NCBI RefSeq assembly: GCF_011398355.1
Contig: NZ_AP021889.1
Span: 2,480,001-2,544,000 of the forward strand
DNA from: Thiosulfatimonas sediminis
GTDB taxonomy: Bacteria; Pseudomonadota; Gammaproteobacteria; Thiomicrospirales; Thiomicrospiraceae
Length of the DNA stretch: 64,000 bases
Reading direction: 5' to 3'
In this document: piece after piece, positions 40,385 to 50,371 of the stretch
Numbering within the stretch: the stretch's first letter is position 1
Layout: each line of letters begins with the position of its first letter
Program-made: the position numbers and the translations under genes
Notes under the pieces: model-generated
What the model was told of the DNA's origin: nothing
Database searches by the model: none
What the model saw: only the letters and a program-made list of their open reading frames with translations

Positions 40385-43300
40385 ATGAATCCATTACAAT
40401 CGCACCCAGGCCTGAATCTGAAAGGCCTCTACTCTCCAGAGTTTGAGAAGGAGAACTGTGGTTTTGGTTTGATCGCTAACATGGACGATAAACCAAGTCA
40501 CTGGGTTGTCCAAACGGCTATCGAGTCTTTGGCCAATATGACACACCGCGGTGGTGTTGCGGCGGACTGTTGTACCGGCGATGGTTGTGGTCTTCTAATC
40601 AAAAAACCGCACGCTTTCCTAGAGGCCGTTGCCTCGGAAAATGGTTTTGCATTGGCAGACATTTACGCCGCGGGCATGATTTTCCTTAACCAAGAGCCCG
40701 CTAAAGCAGACGCCGCGCGTAACAGCCTAGAGAAATACTTAGCAGAACAAGGCTTGGCTGCGGCGGGTTGGCGCACTGTGCCGGTTAATTCGACCGTGCT
40801 TGGCGCACAAGCAGCGGGCATGGAACCCCTAATCGAGCAGGTCTTTGTTAACTGCCCTAAAGACATGGCGGAAGCGGATTTTAACCGTGCTTTATTTACC
40901 GCACGCCGTAAAACTGAAATGGAAATCGAGCCACAAGACGCGACTTTTTATGTGGCTTCATTAAACAGTCAGTTACTTGCCTATAAAGGCTTGGTCATGC
41001 CGCGCGAGCTGCCTAAATTCTATGTGGATTTAGAGAACGAGACCTTTGCATCATCAGTGATTTCTTATCACCAACGTTTCTCGACAAATACGTCACCTCA
41101 GTGGCGTTTAGCGCAGCCGTTCCGTTTCTTGGCGCACAATGGTGAGCTTAACACCATCAAAGGAAACCGTAACTGGGCACTGGCTCGTCAGAAGAAATTT
41201 GAAACGCCATTACTACCTGAACTGGGTGAACTTAAACCATTGGTTGCGCAAACCGGTTCCGATTCAAACTCGCTGGACAATATGATTGAAGTCCTAACCA
41301 TGGGCGACATGCATATTTTCCAAGCGATGCGCCTTTTGGTTCCGCCTGCATGGCAGAATATTCCGCACATGGACCCAGATAAAAAAGCGTTCCTTGAATA
41401 TAACTCAATGCACATGGAACCTTGGGATGGCCCAGCCGGCATGGTACTTAACACCGGTAAATATGCGATTTGTGGTGTTGACCGTAATGGTCTGCGCCCG
41501 ACGCGTTATGTGATTACCAAAGACCGCCACATTACTTTCGCATCGGAAATCGGGGTTTATAAATACGCGCCAGAAGACGTTGTCGAAAAAGGCCGTTTGA
41601 AGCCAGGGCAAATGATTGCTGTTGACTTAGAAACGGGCACTTTGTTAAAGCCAGACGAAATCGACAACCAGTTAAAAAACCAGAAGCCATACCGTGAATG
41701 GATGGACAAAGGTTACATGCAGCTTAAAGAGAAGCTAAACGATGAGCAGACCATCGCTGACTGGGACGCGAAAACCGCGGATATTTATCAAAAATATTTC
41801 CAGGTCACTTTCGAAGAGCGTGATGCGGTTATCCGCGTCTTAGCAGAAGACGCGCAAGAACCAGTGGTTTCCATGGGTGACGATGCACCACTACCGGTGT
41901 TCTCGCATAACAGCCGTAACCTATATGACTACTTCCGTCAGATGTTTGCGCAGGTCACCAACCCGCCAATCGATCCGCTACGCGAAAACATCGTTATGTC
42001 GTTGAACACCTGTTTTGGCCGCGAACTGAATATGTTCGAAGAAGGGCCGGAACACGCACGTCGTTTAGAAGTAAACTCACCGATTCTAAGCCCGTCAATG
42101 ATGCAACAACTGTTGAGCATGAGCGATGCCGACTACCAGCACGAAGTGATTTCTTTGCACTACAACCACGAAGAAAAAGGGTTGGAGCAGGCGATTAAAG
42201 ACGTTTGCAGTGCCGCTGAAAATGCGGCAAATGCTGGCAAAACATTATTGGTCTTAAGCGACAACAATATCGTTAACGGTCTAACCACCATTCCAGCGCT
42301 CATGGCTACTGGAGCAGTACATCACCACTTAATCAAAGTGGGACTGCGTACCGAAGCCAACATTATCGTTGAAACAGGAACGGCACGTGATTCACATCAC
42401 TTTGCAGTGCTATTTGGTTACGGCGCAACAGCAGTCTACCCGTACCTTGCGTATGAGGCCATGGCAGACCTTCGCCGCACCAAGGAGTTAGATCCAGAAA
42501 CCAGCATGGCAAAATACATTGCCAACTTCCGTAAAGGAATCAACAAAGGGCTGTTCAAAATCATGTCGAAGATGGGAATTTCTACCATCACCTCGTATCG
42601 TGGTTCACAGCTGTTTGAAGCCATCGGCTTAAGCACTGGAATTGTTGATTTATGCTTCTTAGGTACACCTTCACGTATAGAAGGTACGGATTTTAACCAC
42701 CTAGAACTCGATCAACGTCGCTTGGCTTGGGAAGCCTTTAACCCGCGTAAAGCGCTGAAACAAGGCGGTATTTTCAAATTCGTTCACGGCGGCGAGTACC
42801 ACGCATTCAACCCGGATGTGGTCAACACCATCCGCGAAGCGGTACAAACCGATGACCAATTCAAATACAACCGTTTCAAAGACTTGGTCAACAACCGTCC
42901 GGCCATGACCGTTCGCGATCTGCTGACCTTTAAAGAGGACATTACCCCAATCGATATTTCCGAAGTTGAGCCAATTGAATCCATTTTCAAACGCTTCGAC
43001 TCTGCGGGTATTTCCCTTGGTGCCTTATCGCCAGAAGCACACGAAGCTTTAGCGACGGCGATGAACCGTTTAGGCGCGCGCTCTAACTCGGGTGAAGGTG
43101 CCGAAGATCCGGCGCGTTACGGTACTGAGCGTATGTCAAAAATCAAACAGATTGCTTCTGGACGATTTGGCGTCACCGCGCACTATCTACGCAACGCCGA
43201 AGTCTTGCAAATCAAAGTAGCGCAAGGTGCCAAACCGGGTGAAGGCGGTCAGTTGCCGGGCCACAAGGTCAACCAAATGATTGCGACCCTGCGTCATTCG

Positions 43301-44875
43301 GTTCCGGGCGTAACCCTGATTTCTCCACCGCCGCACCACGACATCTATTCAATCGAAGATTTGGCCCAGCTGATTTTCGATTTGAAACAGATTAACCCGA
43401 ACGCATTGGTCTCGGTCAAACTGGTTGCCGAGCCAGGTGTCGGTACGATTGCGGCCGGTGTTGCTAAAGCTTACGCTGACTTAATCACCATCTCTGGTTA
43501 CGACGGCGGTACCGGTGCATCGCCGATGTCTTCGGTCAAGTATGCAGGTAACCCATTTGAAATGGGAATTGCCGAAGCACACCAAGTACTGCGTGCCAAT
43601 GACTTGCGCGGACAAATTATCCTACAGGCGGACGGCGGTCTAAAAACCGGGCTAGACGTAGTTAAAGCCGCGGTACTCGGAGCGGAATCTTTCGGCTTCG
43701 GTACCGTGCCAATGATCGCGCTGGGCTGTAAATACCTACGTATCTGCCACTTGAACACTTGTGCGGTAGGCGTGGCTACGCAAGACGAACGTCTGCGTAA
43801 AGAACACTTCATTGGCTTACCGGAAATGGTAATGAACTACTTCAAGTTCGTGGCTGAAGAGACTCGCGAATGGTTAGCAAAACTTGGCGTGCGCACGCTG
43901 GGCGAATTGGTCGGGCGTGTCGATTTATTGAAAATGATTGACGAGCCGCTGACCGAGAAGCAGAAAAACATCGATCTATCAGCCTTTATGACCGATGGCG
44001 GCGTACCTGCAGACAAGCCACATACCGTGCAAGTTGAGCGTAACATGCCGTGGGATAAAGGCTTTATTGCCGAAACCATGGTTGCCGACACTCTACCAGC
44101 AATCGAAGCAAAATCCGGTGGCGTCTTCACATACGACCTAATCAACACTGGACGCTCTATCGGCGCACGTGTTGCCGGTGAAATCGCACAACGTTATGGC
44201 AATAACGGCATGAAAGACGCGCCAATCACGCTGAAGCTAACCGGTATCGCCGGTCAATCCTTCGGGGTCTTTAACGTCGACGGTCTGAACCTACACCTGG
44301 AAGGTGACGCCAACGATTACGTCGGTAAAGGCATGGCTGGTGGTGAGATTGTGATTCGTCCGCCACAAGGTTCGACTTTTGATGCGAAAAACACACCGAT
44401 TGTTGGTAACACCTGTTTGTACGGTGCGACTGGCGGTAAACTGTTTGCCAACGGTACCGGTGGCGAGCGTTTTGGTGTGCGTAACTCTGGTGCAACCGCC
44501 GTTGTCGAAGGTCTTGGCGATCACGGTTGTGAATACATGACCGGCGGAACCGTGGTTTCGCTTGGCGCGGTCGGCGTAAACTTCGGTGCCGGTATGTCCG
44601 GCGGTATGGCGTTTATTCTTGATCCAGAACGCAATCTACCGGATTTAATCAACCCAGAAATGGTTGAAGCGATTCGCATTGACACCGAACAAACCGAAGC
44701 TTACCGTCACTACCTGTTAGAGTTGATCGAAGAATACGTTGCTAAAACCAACAGTCCTTGGGGACAAGAAGTCATCAACAACTTTAGCCGCATGATTGGC
44801 GACTTCTGGTTGGTTAAATCGCGCGCTATCGACATTGAACACCTGTTCGACCTTTTCGCAAAGCAAGCTGACTAA
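40385..44875 (+). CDS. gltB: Glutamate synthase (NADPH) large subunit
   Basis: GltB transfers the amide of glutamine to 2-oxoglutarate. I start at the ATG of MNPLQSHPG, where AGGAAC is six bases upstream; an ATG seven codons earlier lacks a site. The product has 1496 residues. Cys25 in ENCGFGL would become the N-terminal nucleophile after removal of a 24-residue propeptide. The glutaminase domain includes RFSTNTSPQWRLAQPFRFLAHNGE (split across it), the FMN synthase domain has GEGAEDPARYG and the ISGYDGGTGASP segment. Cysteines of the 3Fe-4S cluster are in GCKYLRICHLNTCAVG, and a C-terminal beta-helix with many Gly repeats closes it. gltD follows after 21 bases. Confidence 0.97.
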   Translation: MNPLQSHPGLNLKGLYSPEFEKENCGFGLIANMDDKPSHWVVQTAIESLANMTHRGGVAADCCTGDGCGLLIKKPHAFLEAVASENGFALADIYAAGMIFLNQEPAKADAARNSLEKYLAEQGLAAAGWRTVPVNSTVLGAQAAGMEPLIEQVFVNCPKDMAEADFNRALFTARRKTEMEIEPQDATFYVASLNSQLLAYKGLVMPRELPKFYVDLENETFASSVISYHQRFSTNTSPQWRLAQPFRFLAHNGELNTIKGNRNWALARQKKFETPLLPELGELKPLVAQTGSDSNSLDNMIEVLTMGDMHIFQAMRLLVPPAWQNIPHMDPDKKAFLEYNSMHMEPWDGPAGMVLNTGKYAICGVDRNGLRPTRYVITKDRHITFASEIGVYKYAPEDVVEKGRLKPGQMIAVDLETGTLLKPDEIDNQLKNQKPYREWMDKGYMQLKEKLNDEQTIADWDAKTADIYQKYFQVTFEERDAVIRVLAEDAQEPVVSMGDDAPLPVFSHNSRNLYDYFRQMFAQVTNPPIDPLRENIVMSLNTCFGRELNMFEEGPEHARRLEVNSPILSPSMMQQLLSMSDADYQHEVISLHYNHEEKGLEQAIKDVCSAAENAANAGKTLLVLSDNNIVNGLTTIPALMATGAVHHHLIKVGLRTEANIIVETGTARDSHHFAVLFGYGATAVYPYLAYEAMADLRRTKELDPETSMAKYIANFRKGINKGLFKIMSKMGISTITSYRGSQLFEAIGLSTGIVDLCFLGTPSRIEGTDFNHLELDQRRLAWEAFNPRKALKQGGIFKFVHGGEYHAFNPDVVNTIREAVQTDDQFKYNRFKDLVNNRPAMTVRDLLTFKEDITPIDISEVEPIESIFKRFDSAGISLGALSPEAHEALATAMNRLGARSNSGEGAEDPARYGTERMSKIKQIASGRFGVTAHYLRNAEVLQIKVAQGAKPGEGGQLPGHKVNQMIATLRHSVPGVTLISPPPHHDIYSIEDLAQLIFDLKQINPNALVSVKLVAEPGVGTIAAGVAKAYADLITISGYDGGTGASPMSSVKYAGNPFEMGIAEAHQVLRANDLRGQIILQADGGLKTGLDVVKAAVLGAESFGFGTVPMIALGCKYLRICHLNTCAVGVATQDERLRKEHFIGLPEMVMNYFKFVAEETREWLAKLGVRTLGELVGRVDLLKMIDEPLTEKQKNIDLSAFMTDGGVPADKPHTVQVERNMPWDKGFIAETMVADTLPAIEAKSGGVFTYDLINTGRSIGARVAGEIAQRYGNNGMKDAPITLKLTGIAGQSFGVFNVDGLNLHLEGDANDYVGKGMAGGEIVIRPPQGSTFDAKNTPIVGNTCLYGATGGKLFANGTGGERFGVRNSGATAVVEGLGDHGCEYMTGGTVVSLGAVGVNFGAGMSGGMAFILDPERNLPDLINPEMVEAIRIDTEQTEAYRHYLLELIEEYVAKTNSPWGQEVINNFSRMIGDFWLVKSRAIDIEHLFDLFAKQAD

Positions 44876-46306
<1,431 letters not shown>

Positions 46307-46323
46307 GCACACCTCTTTAGCAC

Positions 46324-46364
46324 AAAAAAACCCGCTAACGCCTTACGGCTTAGCGGGTTTTTTT
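46324..46364 (+). terminator. Terminator of gltBD
   Basis: ACCCGCTAA pairs with TTAGCGGGT around an eleven-base loop, with seven A before and seven T after. Confidence 0.95.
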
Positions 46365-46410
46365 ATTCTCGATTCGCCCGTCATTAAATCAGATTAACAA
46401 ACTTACTTAT

Positions 46411-46436
46411 AAAAAAACCGCACAACAATGATGCGG
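46411..46436 (-). terminator. Terminator of the small exported-peptide gene
   Basis: On the minus strand CCGCA pairs with TGCGG around a short loop and is followed by seven T. It lies about 40 bases after the stop of the 36-residue frame, in the right direction. Confidence 0.7.
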
Positions 46437-46475
46437 CTAAAGATTGCAGGAACTCAAAACAGTACCGCCGACCCT

Positions 46476-46586
46476 TCAACTCCCATTAAGGCATTGCGAG
46501 GCACAAACCGCTTGCCAAGCGCTGGCAAAAAGAAGCGAGCTTAGCAATGCGACCAACCAAGTTTTAAATCCAGTCACGATTTTCAT
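46476..46586 (-). CDS. Very small exported peptide, 36 residues, unknown function
   Basis: The minus strand encodes MKIVTGFKTWLVALLSSLLF, then ASAWQAVCASQCLNGS and a TGA. It is a near-perfect Sec signal peptide: basic N-terminus, a hydrophobic core of about 12 residues, and AVCA or CAS as a cleavage or lipobox-like site. Only a few residues (SQCLNGS) would remain if cleaved after VCA. A strong ribosome binding site (AAAGGGGGGAGAG) directly precedes the ATG, and a T-run terminator follows. Without a homologue I cannot name it. It could be a secreted signal or toxin-like peptide, or a remnant of a longer exported gene whose 3' part is lost. Confidence 0.55.
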   Translation of the reverse strand: MKIVTGFKTWLVALLSSLLFASAWQAVCASQCLNGS

Positions 46587-47131
46587 CTCTCCCCCCTTTG
46601 CTTGCGCAAGTTACATTAAAAACCAACGAAGCCCCTAAACATCAGAATTTCGTCGTCGATGATACCATTAGAAATTCTTATCTTAGCGATAAGCCGGGCC
46701 ACGAAGCCAATTGAAATTAATAAAGATGACAATAGTTTTCGTCATTAAAAAAATTGACGACTGTGGTTTTCAAACAACAAATCCATCTAAAAAGACCAAA
46801 TAACGACAATTAAAACAAAGGAATGACCGTAGCGAACGAGGCTGATTTAAAACAATAGCTCGGAACAAGAATTTGCCCCGAGTATTGCCTTAAAGTTTAA
46901 GCGAAGATTGATTAAAGAATCTCCACAACGTAAAGAGAGCAATCCCTTTACAATCGCAAAAAATTCCGATTACTGATGATCAATAAATTCAATCCGTCAA
47001 AGATAATAATCGCTATTCCATTCGATTGCTAATAAAACATCTAAATTAAAATGATAGTTTTTTCTTAGTGGAAGTCTGAGTGAATTACACCGATAATCCA
47101 TACAATTCGATTGATTAGCTTGGTAACTTTG
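46587..47131. other. Gene-free region upstream of the ChaN-like gene
   Basis: About 545 AT-rich bases without a supportable protein gene. An inverted repeat (AATAGCTCGG against CCGAGTATT, one bulged G) spans 46854-46886 without a T run. The promoters of the small peptide gene (minus) and the ChaN-like gene (plus) should lie here. Confidence 0.55.
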
Positions 47132-48211
47132 ATGCTCAACAACAACTCCAACCAGTATCCCATGGTGCTAAAACTCAGTATTCTGCTGACCACTTTATGG
47201 CTTAGCGGTTGTCAAACCCTGCCAGAGAAAAAGACCATTAAACAGGATTCTACAGCGTTAAAAATCAGCGAACAGACATTACAACACGCTTACGACTTTG
47301 TGGTTATCGACACCGAACAACAGTCTGTTGTTAATATCAAACAATTGGCTGAGCAACTGCGTGAAGTCGATGTCGTTTTCATCGGCGAGTTTCACGGCAA
47401 CCAAGCATCACACCTATTGGAAATGCAATTGCAAGCGGCGCTTTTTGAACAAAACTCACAACAAGTTTTAAGCATGGAAATGTTTAATCGCGATCAACAG
47501 GATATTTTGAACCGCTATCTGGATGACGAAATCGGCGAAAAATACCTGATTAACGAAGCACCCACTTGGCCAAACTATTCCGGTTCTTATCGACCAATGA
47601 TTGAGTTTGCTAAGCAACATTTCATTCCGGTGATTGCAGCCAATGCCTCTGCGGATATTGTGCGCTGCATTGGCAGTTATGGCCAAGGCTATGAAAGCTT
47701 AATCCCAGAACAACAACGCCGTTTTCTCGCCAAACAACCCTACCTGAACGATAACGCTTATCAGCAAAAATTTAGTGATTTTATGGATTCGATGCGCCAA
47801 ACTTCCGACGAGCGCAAGGCCAATAGCTACGCGGCACAACTGGCACGTGACAATACCATGGCAGAATCCATTCTTACAGCGCGACAAAACCATCCAGAAG
47901 CGCAAATTATTCACCTCAATGGTAGCTTTCATAGCGAAGCCGGCTTAGGCACAGTTGCCCTTTTAAAGCAACGAGCACCGGAATTACAAATCGCGGTCAT
48001 TACCCCTATCCGGATCGAAAGCGGAAACAAAATAAGCTGGACACAGGATGAACGTACTCTTGGGGACTATCTCTATTTCGTCACCCCGCAGCCGGTCGAT
48101 TACCGTAACACCGCTTATAAAATGCAGGCTCGTCAAACACAGTTTAATAACGCTAAAGAGAAAACAAAACGGTGTTATGCGCCAAACATCGGAAAAATGG
48201 AATCTCGTTAA
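47132..48211 (+). CDS. ChaN-like (DUF399) haem-binding lipoprotein
   Basis: The 359-residue protein has a hydrophobic signal LSILLTTLWLSGC with lipobox Cys27 from the chosen start; a shorter start at MVLKLSILL, ten codons on, is equally possible, and neither has a good ribosome binding site. The body matches ChaN/DUF399: VDVVFIGEFHGNQASHLLEMQ, VLSMEMFNRDQQDILNRYL, ARDNTMAESIL, and IIHLNGSFHSEAGLGTV. ChaN of Campylobacter binds haem between two monomers at the outer membrane and is linked to iron uptake. Here no haem uptake gene is adjacent; the gene stands alone. Confidence 0.85.
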   Translation: MLNNNSNQYPMVLKLSILLTTLWLSGCQTLPEKKTIKQDSTALKISEQTLQHAYDFVVIDTEQQSVVNIKQLAEQLREVDVVFIGEFHGNQASHLLEMQLQAALFEQNSQQVLSMEMFNRDQQDILNRYLDDEIGEKYLINEAPTWPNYSGSYRPMIEFAKQHFIPVIAANASADIVRCIGSYGQGYESLIPEQQRRFLAKQPYLNDNAYQQKFSDFMDSMRQTSDERKANSYAAQLARDNTMAESILTARQNHPEAQIIHLNGSFHSEAGLGTVALLKQRAPELQIAVITPIRIESGNKISWTQDERTLGDYLYFVTPQPVDYRNTAYKMQARQTQFNNAKEKTKRCYAPNIGKMESR

Positions 48212-48534
48212 ATTACACTGCAAGCGTATTTTTAAAGAAAATTGGCTTAGTAAAACTAAGCACGCACAAAACACATCCAGCAGCTAAAGACAAAACAATC
48301 TAAATTTGGTAAGAAAGTGGCTGAACATCACGAAAACAGACACAAAAAGAAAATAACGCTTAACCGGACTGTATCAATTCTTTGAGGGAGTTAACAAGGG
48401 TAAATTCTTTAATTAGACTTTGCGCCTTGTCATCCTCGCCAAAGCGGCTACACTTCCTTATGCAAACGCATTAAAAGATGGGGCTAAAGAAAGGTAAAAA
48501 AACCGCTTTTTCCCTAACAATAGCTAAATAGACT
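48212..48534. other. Gene-free stretch between convergent genes
   Basis: About 320 AT-rich bases. A small hairpin CTTAG-TAAAA-CTAAG-like repeat lies near 48244, and an imperfect A/T run hairpin (AAAAACCGCTTTTT) near 48500 might end the minus-strand small gene. Nothing else seen. Confidence 0.5.
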
Positions 48535-48735
48535 TTATTGAGACGAATCCCAAGCCCAATTTAGACGCGCTTTTGCACGATCCATCATCTGTTGATTGGC
48601 ACTTTTTAACGCTTCCATGTCGACTGAAAACACCGTTTGTGGCAGATCCAATAAATTACTGTCAGGCTCAAACTGCGCACTAGCAAAAGCCATCGAAGGC
48701 ATCATCGTTACCGCCACCAAAAGTAAAGTTCTCAT
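48535..48735 (-). CDS. Small periplasmic protein of unknown function, 66 residues
   Basis: The chosen start MRTLLLVAVTMMPSMAF has AAGGAT eight bases upstream; the frame continues 11 codons further without a site. A clear Sec signal peptide is cleaved after AFA or ASA, leaving about 46 residues: an acidic start (QFEPDSNLLDLPQ) and a helical part (MEALKSANQQMMDRAKARLNW). There are no cysteines. I do not recognise the family. It has its own short transcription unit between the ChaN-like gene and ldhA. Confidence 0.65.
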   Translation of the reverse strand: MRTLLLVAVTMMPSMAFASAQFEPDSNLLDLPQTVFSVDMEALKSANQQMMDRAKARLNWAWDSSQ

Positions 48736-48926
48736 CAAAATATCCTTATTTGTCGGGATGTACGACATCCCAGTATTTAATCCATTAAATGCTAGTGTAA
48801 ATTTTACTTACCTGAAAAATTCTAACACAAGACACAATTAAATAACTAAGTATTTTTAAGCATAATAAAAATACTTATTCTATAAAGAATTTTATCTATA
48901 GTTTCTTTACCAACGAATGACCCTCT

Positions 48927-49916
48927 CTAAGCCGTAACCTCATTCAACAGAAGCTCACCATCCATGAACATTTGAATATTATCGCGCGTTGTTTCCGCAA
49001 TATGAGTGATTGCCTCTTGGGTAAAATAAGCCTGATGACCAGTCACCAGCACATTTGGAAAGCTCAACAACCGTTCAAAAACATCGTCTTGAATAATTTC
49101 ACATGAATGGTCTTCAAAAAACAGCGCGCCTTCTTTTTCGTAAACATCCATACCGAGATAACCAATCTGCGCTGACTTTAATCCCGCGACCAAAGATTCC
49201 GGCTCCATTAAAGCACCACGCCCCGTGTTAATTAGCATCACGCCTTTCTTCATTTTGGCAATCGAATCGGCATTGATCAAATGATTGGTCTCTGCAGTCA
49301 AAGGACAGTGTAAGGTGATGACATCGCAGCGTTGATAGAGCGTTGCAAGCGGCACTTGCTCTAAACCTAAGGCTTCGCAAGCACTGCATTCATAAGGGTC
49401 ATACACTAAAACTTGGCAGCCAAACGCTTTCATCCGCTCGCCCACCAAACGACCAATCTTACCGGCACCAATCACCCCGACGGTTTTGCCATAAAAATCA
49501 AAACCAAGCATCCCATTGAGCGCAAAATTACCTTCACGAACGCGATTATAGGCTTTATAAAGTTTTCGATTTAAAGCCAGCATCAAACCAATCGTATGCT
49601 CGGCAACCGCATAAGGTGAATAGGCTGGCACACGTGTAATCTTAATCCCCAGACGATGAGCCGCGGCTAAGTCCACATGATTAAAACCCGCGCAACGTAG
49701 CGCAACCATTTTTACGCCATAGCCAGCGAGAATTTGCAAAATTTCAGCATTCAATTGATCGTTAACGAAAGCACTCACCACATCGGCATCTTTTGCATAG
49801 ACGACCGTATGCTTATCTAAAATGGGCTCTACTGTCTGCGAATCCCATGACGGGGGAAAGCTGCGGCACAACTGTTGACGATCATAGATTTTGCAACTAA
49901 AAGAAACAACTTTCAT
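48927..49916 (-). CDS. ldhA: D-2-hydroxyacid dehydrogenase, D-lactate dehydrogenase (LdhA) type
   Basis: The 329-residue NAD-dependent enzyme reduces pyruvate to D-lactate. The start MKVVSFSCKIYDRQ, with TTGGAG upstream, is family-typical. Motifs: LRCAGFNHVDL, PAYSPYAVAEHTIGLMLALNRK, Rossmann GVIGAGKIGRLVGERMK, the Arg region LINTGRGALME, Glu in YEKEGALFFED and the catalytic His in TGHQAYFTQEA. Close relatives include fermentative LdhA; other D-hydroxyacid substrates are possible. The gene is alone, divergent from the riboswitch-protease unit. Confidence 0.92.
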   Translation of the reverse strand: MKVVSFSCKIYDRQQLCRSFPPSWDSQTVEPILDKHTVVYAKDADVVSAFVNDQLNAEILQILAGYGVKMVALRCAGFNHVDLAAAHRLGIKITRVPAYSPYAVAEHTIGLMLALNRKLYKAYNRVREGNFALNGMLGFDFYGKTVGVIGAGKIGRLVGERMKAFGCQVLVYDPYECSACEALGLEQVPLATLYQRCDVITLHCPLTAETNHLINADSIAKMKKGVMLINTGRGALMEPESLVAGLKSAQIGYLGMDVYEKEGALFFEDHSCEIIQDDVFERLLSFPNVLVTGHQAYFTQEAITHIAETTRDNIQMFMDGELLLNEVTA

Positions 49917-50211
49917 GGCGCACTCCAAAAATGAAATCAATAATTAGACAAGGTTTGTTGCAGTGTAGCGAATCTTCAAACGATTAAGCAGGTTACCTAC
50001 TGAGAGTTTCGTAAAATTTAATCTCGCGCAAAAAAGCATAATACGACATTTTACTTACCTTTGATTTAAAAATACTATACTCTTATCAAGCCAATAGAAA
50101 TCCTATATAACTTTAGGGTGAAGCAGAACGAGTCCCCATTCGTTTCAGTGAAGCGTTGCCAAGTTTACCAACCCTGAAACCACCTAGACCTTTTCTGTAA
50201 CTTTTTAATTA
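49917..50211. other. Intergenic region with a possible start of the riboswitch transcript
   Basis: TATACT at 50076-50081 is a reasonable -10 for the plus-strand transcript, but the -35 is poor. From there the untranslated leader to the protease would be about 280 bases. Within it, 50117-50190 can fold on itself: TTTCAG pairs with CTGAAA and encloses GTTG/CAAC, next to AACGA/TCGTT. I cannot match this part to a known RNA family. Confidence 0.4.
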
Positions 50212-50221
50212 TTTGTTTTTT

Positions 50222-50294
50222 ATTTGCCAAACTTGTTGTGAAGCAAGGACGGAAAGCCATGGACCTCTCCACTCTGAGGCCGCCAGGTTGCACG
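50222..50294 (+). promoter_or_regulatory. Cyclic di-GMP-I riboswitch (GEMM-I)
   Basis: The RNA matches the GEMM-I core in order: GCCAAAC, a stem CTTG/CAAG closed further by T-G and T-A pairs around a GTGA (GNRA) tetraloop, GACGGAAAGCC, then the second stem GGACCTC/GAGGCC, and GCCAGGTTGC at the 3' side. The G corresponding to the ligand-contacting G20 (50226) is kept, which favours c-di-GMP over cGAMP. The pair equivalent to G21-C46 is swapped to C (50227) and G (50252), a compensatory change. The stacking A (A47 equivalent) is at 50253. It lies in the leader of a secreted subtilase with PKD domains, a known class of target. Confidence 0.85.
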
Positions 50295-50323
50295 AAAGCC
50301 AATATAATCCTATTGACTTTTTT
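50295..50323 (+). terminator. Terminator-like expression platform of the riboswitch
   Basis: AAAGCCAATA pairs with TATTGACTTT (one C-A mismatch) around a six-base loop and leads into six T. Its left arm starts just where the closing helix of the riboswitch would need its 3' strand, so ligand binding could exclude it. The stem is AT-rich and so moderately stable. Confidence 0.6.
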
Positions 50324-50371
50324 CCTCTAAAACTTCTCCGCACTTAAGACCTTTCAGGCAAGGAGATCCAC

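Noticed and set aside
46444-46638. Plus-strand open frame of 64 codons in the gap after gltD
   Set aside because: No ribosome binding site and odd composition; the opposite strand holds a better small gene with a signal peptide and terminator.
46854-46886. Inverted repeat in the gap before the ChaN-like gene, considered as a terminator or small RNA end
   Set aside because: No T run and no transcript that would need it; kept only as a note in the gap description.
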